Source: Faecalibacillus faecis (GTDB lineage Bacteria; Bacillota_I; Bacilli_A; Erysipelotrichales; Coprobacillaceae). From it: a stretch of 64,000 nucleotides of DNA. The position numbers were made by a program, and so were the translations under genes. Every line of letters begins with the position of its first letter. Position 1 is the first letter of the stretch. Below are positions 56,923 through 64,000 of this stretch, in pieces. The stretch lies in NCBI RefSeq assembly GCF_003024675.1, contig NZ_PYLP01000001.1, forward strand, positions 248,001 through 312,000. Reading direction: 5' to 3'. The notes below the pieces were generated by a model. That model made no database searches, was not told where the DNA came from, and saw nothing but the letters and a program-made list of their open reading frames with translations.

Positions 56923-56929
56923 TGAAACA
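56912..56929. repeat. 18-bp perfect palindrome, copy 1
   Basis: TGTTTCATTAATGAAACA, spanning the stop codon of the DtxR-like gene. An identical copy lies 55 bases further on. Confidence 0.75.
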
Positions 56930-56960
56930 GTAAAAAACGTTATAAAATATTAAAGAAACA

Positions 56961-57004
56961 GCATTTTGTTTCATTAATGAAACAAATCAAATGCTTGTTT
57001 TTTT
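56961..57004. repeat. Palindrome copy 2 inside a terminator-like hairpin
   Basis: TGTTTCATTAATGAAACA (56967-56984), extended to 22 bp by TT and AA, lies inside outer arms GCATTT / AAATGC followed by TTGTTTTTTTA. So copy 2 may be the terminator of the DtxR-like gene; copy 1 has no such T run. Confidence 0.65.
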
Positions 57005-57022
57005 ATTATAGAAAGATATGAT
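56995..57022 (+). promoter_or_regulatory. Promoter of the DUF454-CydDC-like operon
   Basis: TTGTTT (56995-57000), 16 bases, TATGAT (57017-57022); RNA would start near 57029, within the operator that follows. Confidence 0.65.
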
Positions 57023-57025
57023 GAT

Positions 57026-57049
57026 TATAGTTAGATATAGCTAACTATA
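57026..57049. promoter_or_regulatory. TTAG-N6-CTAA operator at the DUF454 operon start
   Basis: Perfect 9-bp arms TATAGTTAG and CTAACTATA around ATATAG, ending at the AGGAGG ribosome site. Shares the AGTTAG-N6-CTAA core with the site at 56083-56100, so both are candidate targets of the DtxR-like protein. Confidence 0.7.
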
Positions 57050-57058
57050 GGAGGAAAC

Positions 57059-57421
57059 ATGAAAATATTATTGATTATATTTGGAATTATATCATTTGTA
57101 TTAGGGGCTATTGGTATTATTTTACCAATACTACCAACAACACCGTTTTTACTTTTAAGTGCCTTTTTGTTTTCAAAAAGTTCAGATAGATTTCATCAGT
57201 ATTTAATTCAAACAAAATTGTATCAAAAATATATCAATGAAATGGTTATTGAAAGAAAAACAACACGTAAAAAAAGAAATCAATCCTTGTTTACAGTAAC
57301 ACTTGTTTTTTTTATTGCGATACTCATTACACCAGTAAGAATTGGGAAAATATGTTTATTAATTATGATGAGTATTCATCATTTTATCATGTTAAAGAAA
57401 GTGGAAATTGTCAATGAATAA
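57059..57421 (+). CDS. DUF454 (YbaN-like) membrane protein
   Basis: 120 residues with an N-terminal ISFVLGAIGIILPILPTTPFLLLSAFLF, the DUF454 signature (GxxGxxLPxLPTTPFLLL), then two further membrane segments. Function unknown, but DUF454 genes often sit beside heme or metal genes. First gene of an operon behind the TTAG-N6-CTAA operator; overlaps the next gene by 8 bases. Confidence 0.9.
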   Translation: MKILLIIFGIISFVLGAIGIILPILPTTPFLLLSAFLFSKSSDRFHQYLIQTKLYQKYINEMVIERKTTRKKRNQSLFTVTLVFFIAILITPVRIGKICLLIMMSIHHFIMLKKVEIVNE

Positions 57422-57737
57422 AATCGATCAAAAAAGAGAAAATGAAAAAAGAATATTAAAAGTGATGGTTGATATTTATCAAAGAAAACATCCTCAAGAA
57501 AGTAAGATGTGTGAAGATCTTTATAAGTACGCTTGTTTGCGTATTGATAAATGTCCGTTTATGGAAACTAAAACTTTTTGTAGTGGGTGCAAGGTTCATT
57601 GTTATCAAAAAGAATATCGAGGTCAGGTAAAAGCAGTCATGCGTTTTTCTGGAAAGTACATGCTTTTTTATCATCCAATTCTAACCATCAAGCATGGCTG
57701 GCTTTCACTTAAAGAAAGGAAAAGAAAAGATGTTTAA
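57414..57737 (+). CDS. YgbA-type (nitrous-oxide-stimulated promoter family) cysteine protein
   Basis: 107 residues with KMCEDLYKYACLRIDKCPFM, FCSGCKVHCYQKEYR and VMRFSGKYMLFYHPILTIKH, the YgbA_NO pattern of six Cys and conserved tail, consistent with an iron-sulfur or metal site. The related YgbA of enterobacteria helps growth under nitrosative stress. ATG 57414 overlaps the DUF454 gene; the CydD-like gene starts inside its end. Confidence 0.85.
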   Translation: MNKIDQKRENEKRILKVMVDIYQRKHPQESKMCEDLYKYACLRIDKCPFMETKTFCSGCKVHCYQKEYRGQVKAVMRFSGKYMLFYHPILTIKHGWLSLKERKRKDV

Positions 57738-59433
57738 TAAAAGATTATTGAAAACTTTTAAAACGGAGATGAAAAATGTCTATAGATTAGTAGGCGTTCA
57801 ATGGCTGATTTTAATATGTAATATTTTACTTACATTTTTACATAGTTATGTTTTATCTTGCCTTTATTTAAAAAAATCATTTTCACTTACTTTTTATTTA
57901 TTAAGTGTGGCTTGTTTATTTGCTTTAAAATGCTTTTTACAAACAATACAAAATAAACAAGCGCTATCTTTAAGTGAAATGATTAAAACAAAATTAAGAA
58001 AAAGTGTTTTTGATAAAATATATCATCAAAAACAGACAACTGTTTTTAAAGAATCAACGCTTACTCAACTTACAAGTGAGGGAATTGATCAGTTAGAAAT
58101 CTATTTTTCTAAATATATGCCTCAGTTTTTTTATGCTATGTTGGCACCTCTTACTTTATTTGTTATTGTTGGTTTTATGTCTTTAAAAGTAGCTTTTATT
58201 TTACTTTTATGTGTCCCACTTATTCCTGTTTCTATTGTTGTTGTACAAAAGATAGCTAAAAGATTGTTAGTAAGGTATTGGAATAGTTATACAGGATTGG
58301 CAGATTCTTTTTTAGAAAATCTACAAGGACTCACTACTTTGAAATATTATCAAAGTGATTTGAATTATCAAGATAAAATGGACAAAGAAGCAGAAGATTT
58401 TAGAAAGAAAACCATGCGCGTTTTAATTATGCAACTTAATTCGATTAGTGTGATGGATTTAGTGGCTTATGGTGGCTTTGGTTTAGGTGTTATTTTGGGT
58501 TTACAAGAATATTTAAATCAACATATTACTTTTATGATGTTTATTTTTATTGTAATGATTTCTATTGAATTCTTCTTACCTTTAAGAATGCTTGGGAGTT
58601 ATTTCCATATTGGACAAAATGGAAATGCGGCAGCAGATAAAATTTTTAAACTGTTGGATAGTCCTAATGATATTCAAGAAAGCTATCAAAAATCAATTTC
58701 AACCTTAAGTTTTGAAGAGGTCACTTTTGGTTATGATGAAAAAACAATTTTAAAAGATATTTCGTTTTCTTTATCAAAAGGAACATTTTTAACGATTGTA
58801 GGAAAGTCGGGTTCAGGAAAAAGTACGATTGCGTCACTTCTAATGAATTTATATCCGATTCAAAAAGGTCAAATTCTTTATAATCGAGAAACGATTCCAT
58901 TAACGATGACACTTTATCAAAAAATGACCTTGATTAAGGATGAAACATATATTTTAAAAGGAACAGTCTATAATCATCTTGCAATGTCAGGGTGTCTTGA
59001 TCAAGAAAAAATGATTAATGTTTTAAAAGAAGTTAGACTTTTTGAAGTTTTTGAAAATCAAGGAGGTTTGAATTTTCAACTCAATGAAGGAGCTAAAAAT
59101 TTATCAGGAGGTCAAAGACAAAGATTAGCGTTAGCTAGAGGACTATTATATGAAAGCGATGTTTATATTTTTGATGAAGCAACAAATAATGTTGATCGTG
59201 AAAGTGAAGAAATTATATTAAAAATCATGGAGCGTTTAGCGAAGAATAAAATCGTTATTTTTATTACACATCGTATGGCTCATTGTAAAAAAAGTCAACT
59301 TACATTTGTTTTAAAAGAAGGAAGATTGATTCAACAAGGAAGCTATGATGAATTATTTAATCAAGATAATTTATTTAAAGAACTTGTAGAAAATCAAAGG
59401 AACTTAGAAAGGATTATTGAAAATGAAAAATAA
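57730..59433 (+). CDS. CydD-like ABC exporter half-transporter
   Basis: 567 residues: ABC membrane domain with six segments (about 15-310) and nucleotide-binding domain with Walker A GKSGSGKST (358-366), signature LSGGQRQRLALARGL and Walker B VYIFDEATNNVD. In organisation it resembles CydD, which with CydC exports cysteine/glutathione and supports cytochrome bd assembly; no cydAB genes are in view. The start ATG 57730 has AAAGGAA 7-8 bases upstream. It overlaps the preceding gene by 8 and the next by 11 bases. Confidence 0.85.
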   Translation: MFNKRLLKTFKTEMKNVYRLVGVQWLILICNILLTFLHSYVLSCLYLKKSFSLTFYLLSVACLFALKCFLQTIQNKQALSLSEMIKTKLRKSVFDKIYHQKQTTVFKESTLTQLTSEGIDQLEIYFSKYMPQFFYAMLAPLTLFVIVGFMSLKVAFILLLCVPLIPVSIVVVQKIAKRLLVRYWNSYTGLADSFLENLQGLTTLKYYQSDLNYQDKMDKEAEDFRKKTMRVLIMQLNSISVMDLVAYGGFGLGVILGLQEYLNQHITFMMFIFIVMISIEFFLPLRMLGSYFHIGQNGNAAADKIFKLLDSPNDIQESYQKSISTLSFEEVTFGYDEKTILKDISFSLSKGTFLTIVGKSGSGKSTIASLLMNLYPIQKGQILYNRETIPLTMTLYQKMTLIKDETYILKGTVYNHLAMSGCLDQEKMINVLKEVRLFEVFENQGGLNFQLNEGAKNLSGGQRQRLALARGLLYESDVYIFDEATNNVDRESEEIILKIMERLAKNKIVIFITHRMAHCKKSQLTFVLKEGRLIQQGSYDELFNQDNLFKELVENQRNLERIIENEK

Positions 59434-61036
59434 AATAAAATTAATTGTTTCTTTATTAAAATTAGTGCGTCCTTTTTTAACATTTATGTTACTGGCTATT
59501 ATTCTAGGTGTGTTAGGACATCTAACGGCAACTTTTATTACCATTTTTATTATCCTTGCTTTTTGTAAAGTGATTACTTTTTCACTAGCCGTTAAATTGA
59601 TTATTATTTGTGCTTTTTCAAGAGGAATTCTTAGATATATTGAACAAGCATGCAACCACTATATTGCCTTTAAAGTATTGGCTCACATTCGTCATTTAGT
59701 CTTTGAAAAACTGAGAGAATTGGCTCCTGCTAAATTAGAAAATGAAGACAAAGGAAATATCATTGCGATGTTGACAAGTGATGTTGAACTCTTAGAAGTT
59801 TTCTTCGCTCATACCATTTCACCAGTGATGATTGCCTTTATTTATAGTATTGTCATGATTTGTTTTATCGGTCATTATCATCTTAGTTTTGGAATTTTTT
59901 CTTTTATTTGTTATAGCATCATGGGAATTTTGATTCCCTATACAACGTATAAATTGAGTCAAAAGGATGGAAGTAATTATCGTCTTTTATTTGCTAATTA
60001 TAATACTTTTGTTTTGGAAACAGTCTTAGGAAAAAGAGAAATTATACAATTTAGTCAACAAGAAACACGCTTTGAACAAATGAAAAAACATCAAAATGAT
60101 TTAACACAAACACATCAAAAATTAATTGATCATCAAAGTTTTCAACAAATACTTTCTGATGGACTTATTATTTTATCTATCGTTGTTTCTATTTTATTGA
60201 TTAAAAATAATGTTTCTAAAGAATTGTTGATTCCAATGATGGCTCTATCATCTTCTTTTGGACCAACGATTGCCCTAGCAAACCTGGCAAATAATTTAAA
60301 TCAAGTATTTCCTTGTGCTAGACGTATTTTAGATTTATTAGAGGAAAAACCATTACTTAAAGAAATTACAGACAAAAATACAACTTTAAATTTACCAATC
60401 GAAGTAAAGAATCTTTCATTTCATTATCCAAATACTTCTACGGAAGTTTTACATAAAATCAATTATACATTTGAATTTGGTAAAACCTATGGATTACTTG
60501 GAAAAAGTGGATGTGGAAAATCAACATTATTAAAATTATTAATGCATATTTATCAAGGTGAGGGAGATATTTTATTTAATAATGAATCGATTGAAGAAAT
60601 CAACAGTCAAACTCTAAAAGAAAATATAAGCTATGTTGATCAAGAAACATTTTTATTTAAAGATACTTTATATCATAATATCACCTTGTTAAATCCAAAT
60701 TATCAACAAGAAGAGGTTATTAAAGCGTGTAAACAAGCACAGATTCATGGTTTTATTATGTCTTTACCACAAGGCTATCAAACTATTTATGATGAAAATA
60801 TTTCAGGAGGACAGAAACAAAAAATTGGGTTAGCACGTGCTTTTTTAAGAAAAACACCAATTCTTTTATTAGATGAACCGACAAGTCGTATTGATAGTTT
60901 AAATGAAGCCGCATTATTAGAAAGTTTAAAACAAATTAAAGATGAAAAGCTTATTATTATTGTAAGCCATCGAAAATCTTCTCTTGCTTTATGTGATGAA
61001 ATTATTGAAATAGAGCAAGGAATGATAAAAAAATAG
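59423..61036 (+). CDS. CydC-like ABC exporter half-transporter
   Basis: 537 residues with the same layout: membrane domain (about 10-300), Walker A GKSGCGKST (from residue 360), signature ISGGQKQKIGLARAF and Walker B ILLLDEPTSRID. CydC-like features include the RGILRYIEQACNHYIAFKVL segment early in the membrane domain. It surely forms a heterodimer with the CydD-like product. Substrate (thiols, heme or other) unknown. In this place it belongs to the putative metal operon. Confidence 0.87.
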   Translation: MKNKIKLIVSLLKLVRPFLTFMLLAIILGVLGHLTATFITIFIILAFCKVITFSLAVKLIIICAFSRGILRYIEQACNHYIAFKVLAHIRHLVFEKLRELAPAKLENEDKGNIIAMLTSDVELLEVFFAHTISPVMIAFIYSIVMICFIGHYHLSFGIFSFICYSIMGILIPYTTYKLSQKDGSNYRLLFANYNTFVLETVLGKREIIQFSQQETRFEQMKKHQNDLTQTHQKLIDHQSFQQILSDGLIILSIVVSILLIKNNVSKELLIPMMALSSSFGPTIALANLANNLNQVFPCARRILDLLEEKPLLKEITDKNTTLNLPIEVKNLSFHYPNTSTEVLHKINYTFEFGKTYGLLGKSGCGKSTLLKLLMHIYQGEGDILFNNESIEEINSQTLKENISYVDQETFLFKDTLYHNITLLNPNYQQEEVIKACKQAQIHGFIMSLPQGYQTIYDENISGGQKQKIGLARAFLRKTPILLLDEPTSRIDSLNEAALLESLKQIKDEKLIIIVSHRKSSLALCDEIIEIEQGMIKK

Positions 61037-61107
61037 AAATGAAATAAAAAATTATTTATTTTTTTAGAAAATATCGTATAATGTAAAAAAGAATGGAGGA
61101 TTTTAAG

Positions 61108-61335
61108 ATGAAAGAATTTTTTAAAAGTAAAGAATTATGGACATTTGTAGGAGGAGCAGTTACTGCTGTTGTCACTTCAAAGTTCGCTAAAAGCAATAAA
61201 GCAAGAGAATTAGCTGTTAAAGGATTAGCTAGTGGAATGCAAGTAAAAGATAACGTAGAAGCAACTGTTACTTCTATTAAAGAAGATGCTCAAGATGTCT
61301 ATGCTGAAGCAGTAGAAAAAAGTAAGGCACAATAA
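61108..61335 (+). CDS. Small membrane protein, possible FezA-like partner of the P1B ATPase
   Basis: 75 residues: MKEFFKSKELW, a small-residue-rich hydrophobic stretch (TFVGGAVTAVVTSKF, about 12-26), then an amphipathic Lys/Ala/Glu helix to the end. It resembles small DUF6110-type proteins found directly before heavy-metal P-type ATPases in Firmicutes. The stop codon shares a base with the ATPase start, so the two are coupled. ATG 61108 follows GGAGG; a TATAAT is at 61077-61082, so the pair may have its own promoter. In ferrosome loci a small membrane protein (FezA) holds this place. Confidence 0.7.
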   Translation: MKEFFKSKELWTFVGGAVTAVVTSKFAKSNKARELAVKGLASGMQVKDNVEATVTSIKEDAQDVYAEAVEKSKAQ

Positions 61336-63431
61336 TGATGAGTAATTTTAAAATAGTTCATGAAATCGATGGAAGATTACGTGTTCGTTTTGGACAATAT
61401 GCTTTTACAAATGAACAAGCAACTATTTTAAAAAGCGATTTTTTAAAACTTGAATATGTAAGATATGTAGAAGCACATTATAAAAATGGAAGTCTTCTAT
61501 TGGTTTACGATGAAAATTATAAAAATGAAGTATTTGGTTATTTAAAAAGTTATGATTTAAGTACTTTACAAAATAGAGAAATTCCTGAAAATTGTTCTCA
61601 AAATTTACAAGTACTTGATCAAAGCTTTAAACATGAATTAATTAAAATTTTTGCTAAGAGATATGCTGTTAAGCTCTTTTTACCAAATGTTGTTGGTAAA
61701 GGAATTGCCATCTATAAAGCACTTGCTTATTTTAAAGCGGGGATTGCTTCACTTGGAAATAAACGTATTGATGTTCCAGTTTTAGATGCAACAAGTATAG
61801 GGGTATCTTTATTACGCAAAGAATTTAATACAGCAAGCAATATTATGTTGATGCTTAAAATTTCTGAATTATTAGAAGATTACACACGTCAAAAAGTCAC
61901 TTTACAATTAGGTGATAGCTTGATGAATAAATTTGATAAAGTTTGGATTTATAAAGATGGACAAGAACAAGAAATTGCGATGTCTGATTTAAAACAAGGA
62001 CAAACTGTTATTGTTCAAACAGGAAGCATGGTTCCTATTGATGGGGAAATCATTGATGGTGAAGCCATGGTTAATGAATCAAGTTTTACAGGTGAACCAT
62101 TAAGCAAACGTGTGACATTAAATGATACGGTTTATGCAGGAACGTTAATTGAAGAAGGAAAGATTTTTGTTAAAGTTAGAAACTTACAAGATGAAAGTCG
62201 TATTGCTAAAATTATTGATATGATTGATACTAATGAATCATTAAAAGCATCCATTCAATCAAAAGCAGAGCATATGGCTGATGCCATTGTTCCATATAGT
62301 TTCTTAGGATTCTTTGGTGTTTGGGCATTTACAAGAAATCTCACAAGAGCTACTGCTCTTTTATTGGTGGATTATTCTTGTGCGATTCGTTTATCAACAT
62401 CAATTTCAGTGATTTCAGCAATGCAAGAAGCCTCAATGCATAATGTTTTAGTTAAAGGTGGAAAACATTTAGAAAGCATGAAGGATGCAAATGTGATTGT
62501 TTTTGATAAAACAGGAACTTTAACACATGCCAAACCTGTTGTACTAGATGTCGTTCCTTTACAAGATTATACAAGAGAAGAAGTTTTAAAAATTGCGGCT
62601 TGTCTAGAAGAACATTTCCCACATAGTGTGGCTAATGCAATCGTTCATCAAGCAGAAATTGAAAATTTAAAACATCGTGAAGAACATGCAGAAGTGAAAT
62701 ATGTGATTGCTCATGGTATTTCGACAAGCTTAAATGGTGAAGATGTTATTATTGGAAGCAGTCATTTTGTCTTTGAAGATGAAGGTGTAGAAATGACACA
62801 AGAAATTAAAGATTTGATTTCTTCACTTGAAAGTAAAGGTTCAAGTTCCCTTATTTATCTAGCCATTGCTAAAAAGCTTGCAGGTATTATTAGTATTTAT
62901 GATCCTTTAAAACCAGAAGCAAAAGAAGTTGTTCAAGAACTTCGTGATATTGGTTTTGATAAAGTTATTATGCTTACCGGGGATAGTCCTAACTGTGCAA
63001 AAACAATTGCGAAACAATTAAATTTAGATGATTTTAGAGCAGGAGTTTTACCAGAAGATAAAGCAAGTTATATTGAAAGCCTAAAAAAAGAAGGAAATAC
63101 TGTTGTTATGGTAGGTGATGGTATTAATGATACACCAGCCTTATCCATGGCAGATGTTTCTATTTCACTTCAAGATAGCTCTGATATTGCTCGAGAACTT
63201 GCAGATATTACACTAGTATCAAATTCATTAAATGATATCGTTGCTTTAAGAATGATTTCAGAAGGTTTATTTAAACGTATCCATAGCCAATATCGTTTGA
63301 TTGTTGGTTTAAATACATCCTTTATCGTCTTAGGAGCATTAGGTCTACTTACACCACAAATGCTGGCAATGCTTCATAATGGAAGTACATTCTTAATTGC
63401 TTCAGGATCAACACGTTCATTATTACATTAG
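61335..63431 (+). CDS. P1B-type metal ATPase with Ser-Cys-Ala transport motif (FezB-like)
   Basis: 698 residues: an N-terminal domain without CxxC (1-about 95, with GRLRVRFGQ), membrane segments, actuator domain with FTGEP, phosphorylation motif DKTGT (Asp391), the ATP-binding HP motif in FPHSVANAI and the hinge GDGINDTPAL. In the sixth membrane segment the usual CPC/SPC is DYSCAIRL, Ser348-Cys349-Ala350, so the metal site is non-classical. This and the small partner gene suggest the P1B-6 group, which includes FezB of ferrosomes (iron storage compartments). The metal is not proved. Its start overlaps the small gene. Confidence 0.85.
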   Translation: MMSNFKIVHEIDGRLRVRFGQYAFTNEQATILKSDFLKLEYVRYVEAHYKNGSLLLVYDENYKNEVFGYLKSYDLSTLQNREIPENCSQNLQVLDQSFKHELIKIFAKRYAVKLFLPNVVGKGIAIYKALAYFKAGIASLGNKRIDVPVLDATSIGVSLLRKEFNTASNIMLMLKISELLEDYTRQKVTLQLGDSLMNKFDKVWIYKDGQEQEIAMSDLKQGQTVIVQTGSMVPIDGEIIDGEAMVNESSFTGEPLSKRVTLNDTVYAGTLIEEGKIFVKVRNLQDESRIAKIIDMIDTNESLKASIQSKAEHMADAIVPYSFLGFFGVWAFTRNLTRATALLLVDYSCAIRLSTSISVISAMQEASMHNVLVKGGKHLESMKDANVIVFDKTGTLTHAKPVVLDVVPLQDYTREEVLKIAACLEEHFPHSVANAIVHQAEIENLKHREEHAEVKYVIAHGISTSLNGEDVIIGSSHFVFEDEGVEMTQEIKDLISSLESKGSSSLIYLAIAKKLAGIISIYDPLKPEAKEVVQELRDIGFDKVIMLTGDSPNCAKTIAKQLNLDDFRAGVLPEDKASYIESLKKEGNTVVMVGDGINDTPALSMADVSISLQDSSDIARELADITLVSNSLNDIVALRMISEGLFKRIHSQYRLIVGLNTSFIVLGALGLLTPQMLAMLHNGSTFLIASGSTRSLLH

Positions 63432-63464
63432 AAACAGAATTTTTCTGTTTCTTTTTTCTTTTTT
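63431..63464 (+). terminator. Terminator after the P1B ATPase gene
   Basis: GAAACAGAA-TTT-TTCTGTTTC stem, followed by a T-rich tract. Confidence 0.88.
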
Positions 63465-63474
63465 TGAAAGTTAA

Positions 63475-63503
63475 TTGAAGTTAAGAAAGTGCTTTATTAT
63501 ACT
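63475..63503 (+). promoter_or_regulatory. Promoter of the HAD hydrolase gene
   Basis: TTGAAG (63475-63480), 17 bases, TATACT (63498-63503). Confidence 0.75.
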
Positions 63504-63526
63504 GAATAAAAAAGAGGAGATAGAAT

Positions 63527-64000
63527 ATGGCAATAAAAGTAATAATTATGGATATTGATGGGACTTTAGTTAATGATGAAAAAGTCATTACACCACTTAC
63601 TAAAGAGACCCTTTTAAAAGCACAAGAAAAAGGAGTACGTTTGATTTTAGCTTCAGGAAGACCAACAAGTGGATTATTGAAACTTGCTGAAGAATTGGAT
63701 ATGAGAAATCACCATGGTTTATTTGTATGCTTCAATGGTTCAAAAGTGGTTGATTGCCAAAGTCATGAAACACTTTATAACCATGCGATTTCTGTAGAAG
63801 ATAGTAAAGCAATCTTAGAACATCTAAAGAATTTTAAAGCAAGACCAATGTTTGATAAAGATGAATACATGTATGTCAATGATGTTTTTGATAATACAAT
63901 TACTTATAAAGGAAAACCATTTAATGTTATGCAATATGAATCAAGAGGAAATAACTACATCTTATGTGAAAAAAGAGATTTAGCGGCTTTTGTTGATTTT
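63527..64000 (+). CDS. Cof-type HAD-IIB phosphatase (3' end cut by the window)
   Basis: The visible 158 residues start MAIKVIIMDIDGTLVNDEKV (HAD motif I DxDGT) and continue VRLILASGRPTSGLLKLAEE (motif II), then FVCFNGSKVVDC, the Cof/YidA signature, and part of the type IIB cap. These enzymes dephosphorylate sugar phosphates or FMN-like compounds; substrate unassigned. GAGGAG precedes the start. The gene runs past base 64000. Confidence 0.95.
   Translation, partial: MAIKVIIMDIDGTLVNDEKVITPLTKETLLKAQEKGVRLILASGRPTSGLLKLAEELDMRNHHGLFVCFNGSKVVDCQSHETLYNHAISVEDSKAILEHLKNFKARPMFDKDEYMYVNDVFDNTITYKGKPFNVMQYESRGNNYILCEKRDLAAFVDF

Noticed and set aside
57730-61036. CydDC-like genes as proof of a cytochrome bd oxidase
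   Set aside because: No cydAB in the window, and similar ABC pairs export other compounds; only the family resemblance is claimed.

Overview
The window is AT-rich, tightly packed DNA from a low-GC Firmicute. Several things point to a spore-forming gut anaerobe, most likely of the Erysipelotrichales/Coprobacillaceae type: Bacillus-like sporulation synteny (SpoVID, YsxE, SpoIIB, SpoIVFA and SpoIVFB-like genes), a bile salt hydrolase, beta-galactosidase and PTS/GH1 sugar genes, and an Rnf energy-conserving complex. The lineage is an inference from gene content; no rRNA is present to test it. No tRNA, rRNA, CRISPR array or insertion sequence was seen.

Region 1 (1-28.2 kb) is a conserved chromosomal backbone, nearly all on the + strand: spoVID-ysxE-[T-box]-unknown membrane gene-valS, a small double-glycine-like peptide gene, spoIIB-like, bioY, radC, mreC-mreD-minC-minD-spoIVFA-spoIVFB, rplU-prp-rpmA-obg, ruvA-ruvB-comEA-comEC-holA-sdaA-hemW, hrcA-grpE-dnaK-dnaJ (tandem CIRCE operators), rpmB (minus strand), and asp23-fakA. 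The order is that of Bacillus subtilis with genes dropped (mreB, maf, spo0B, comEB, lepA, gpr and others are absent from their usual places).

Region 2 (28.2-40.5 kb) is an accessory and carbon metabolism block: a PocR/AraC regulator divergent from a beta-galactosidase preceded by a 34-residue membrane peptide gene, a histidine phosphatase, an RpiR regulator, an RDD membrane protein, a glucosamine-6-phosphate-deaminase-like gene divergent from a PTS IIC gene, a frameshifted sigma-factor-like relic, a DUF3267 zincin, pyruvate kinase and bile salt hydrolase.

Region 3 (40.5-47.4 kb) is the rnfCDGEAB operon behind an excellent CcpA (cre) site, followed by the flavin transferase apbE (which charges RnfG with FMN), a NusG-domain-II membrane protein and a Gx transporter. 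rnfA carries a one-base frame disruption in an A8 tract.

Region 4 (47.4-56 kb) starts with decayed genes (a UPF0303-like fragment joined to an Old Yellow Enzyme fragment). It continues with a GH1 6-phospho-beta-glucosidase under a near-perfect cre, LysR divergent from a cysteine desulfidase/serine dehydratase-like gene, tcdA (frameshifted in an A9 tract), DUF2798, an MBL hydrolase, an RpiR regulator and a coiled-coil protein.

Region 5 (56-63.4 kb) is the most interesting part: a DtxR-like regulator and an operon of DUF454, a YgbA-type cysteine protein, and a CydDC-like ABC exporter, followed by a small membrane protein paired with a P1B ATPase whose metal motif is Ser-Cys-Ala. That pair resembles the ferrosome (fez) iron-storage genes. 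Two operator-like inverted repeats of the same form, TTAG-N6-CTAA, stand before the regulator and before the operon. The window ends inside a Cof-type HAD phosphatase.
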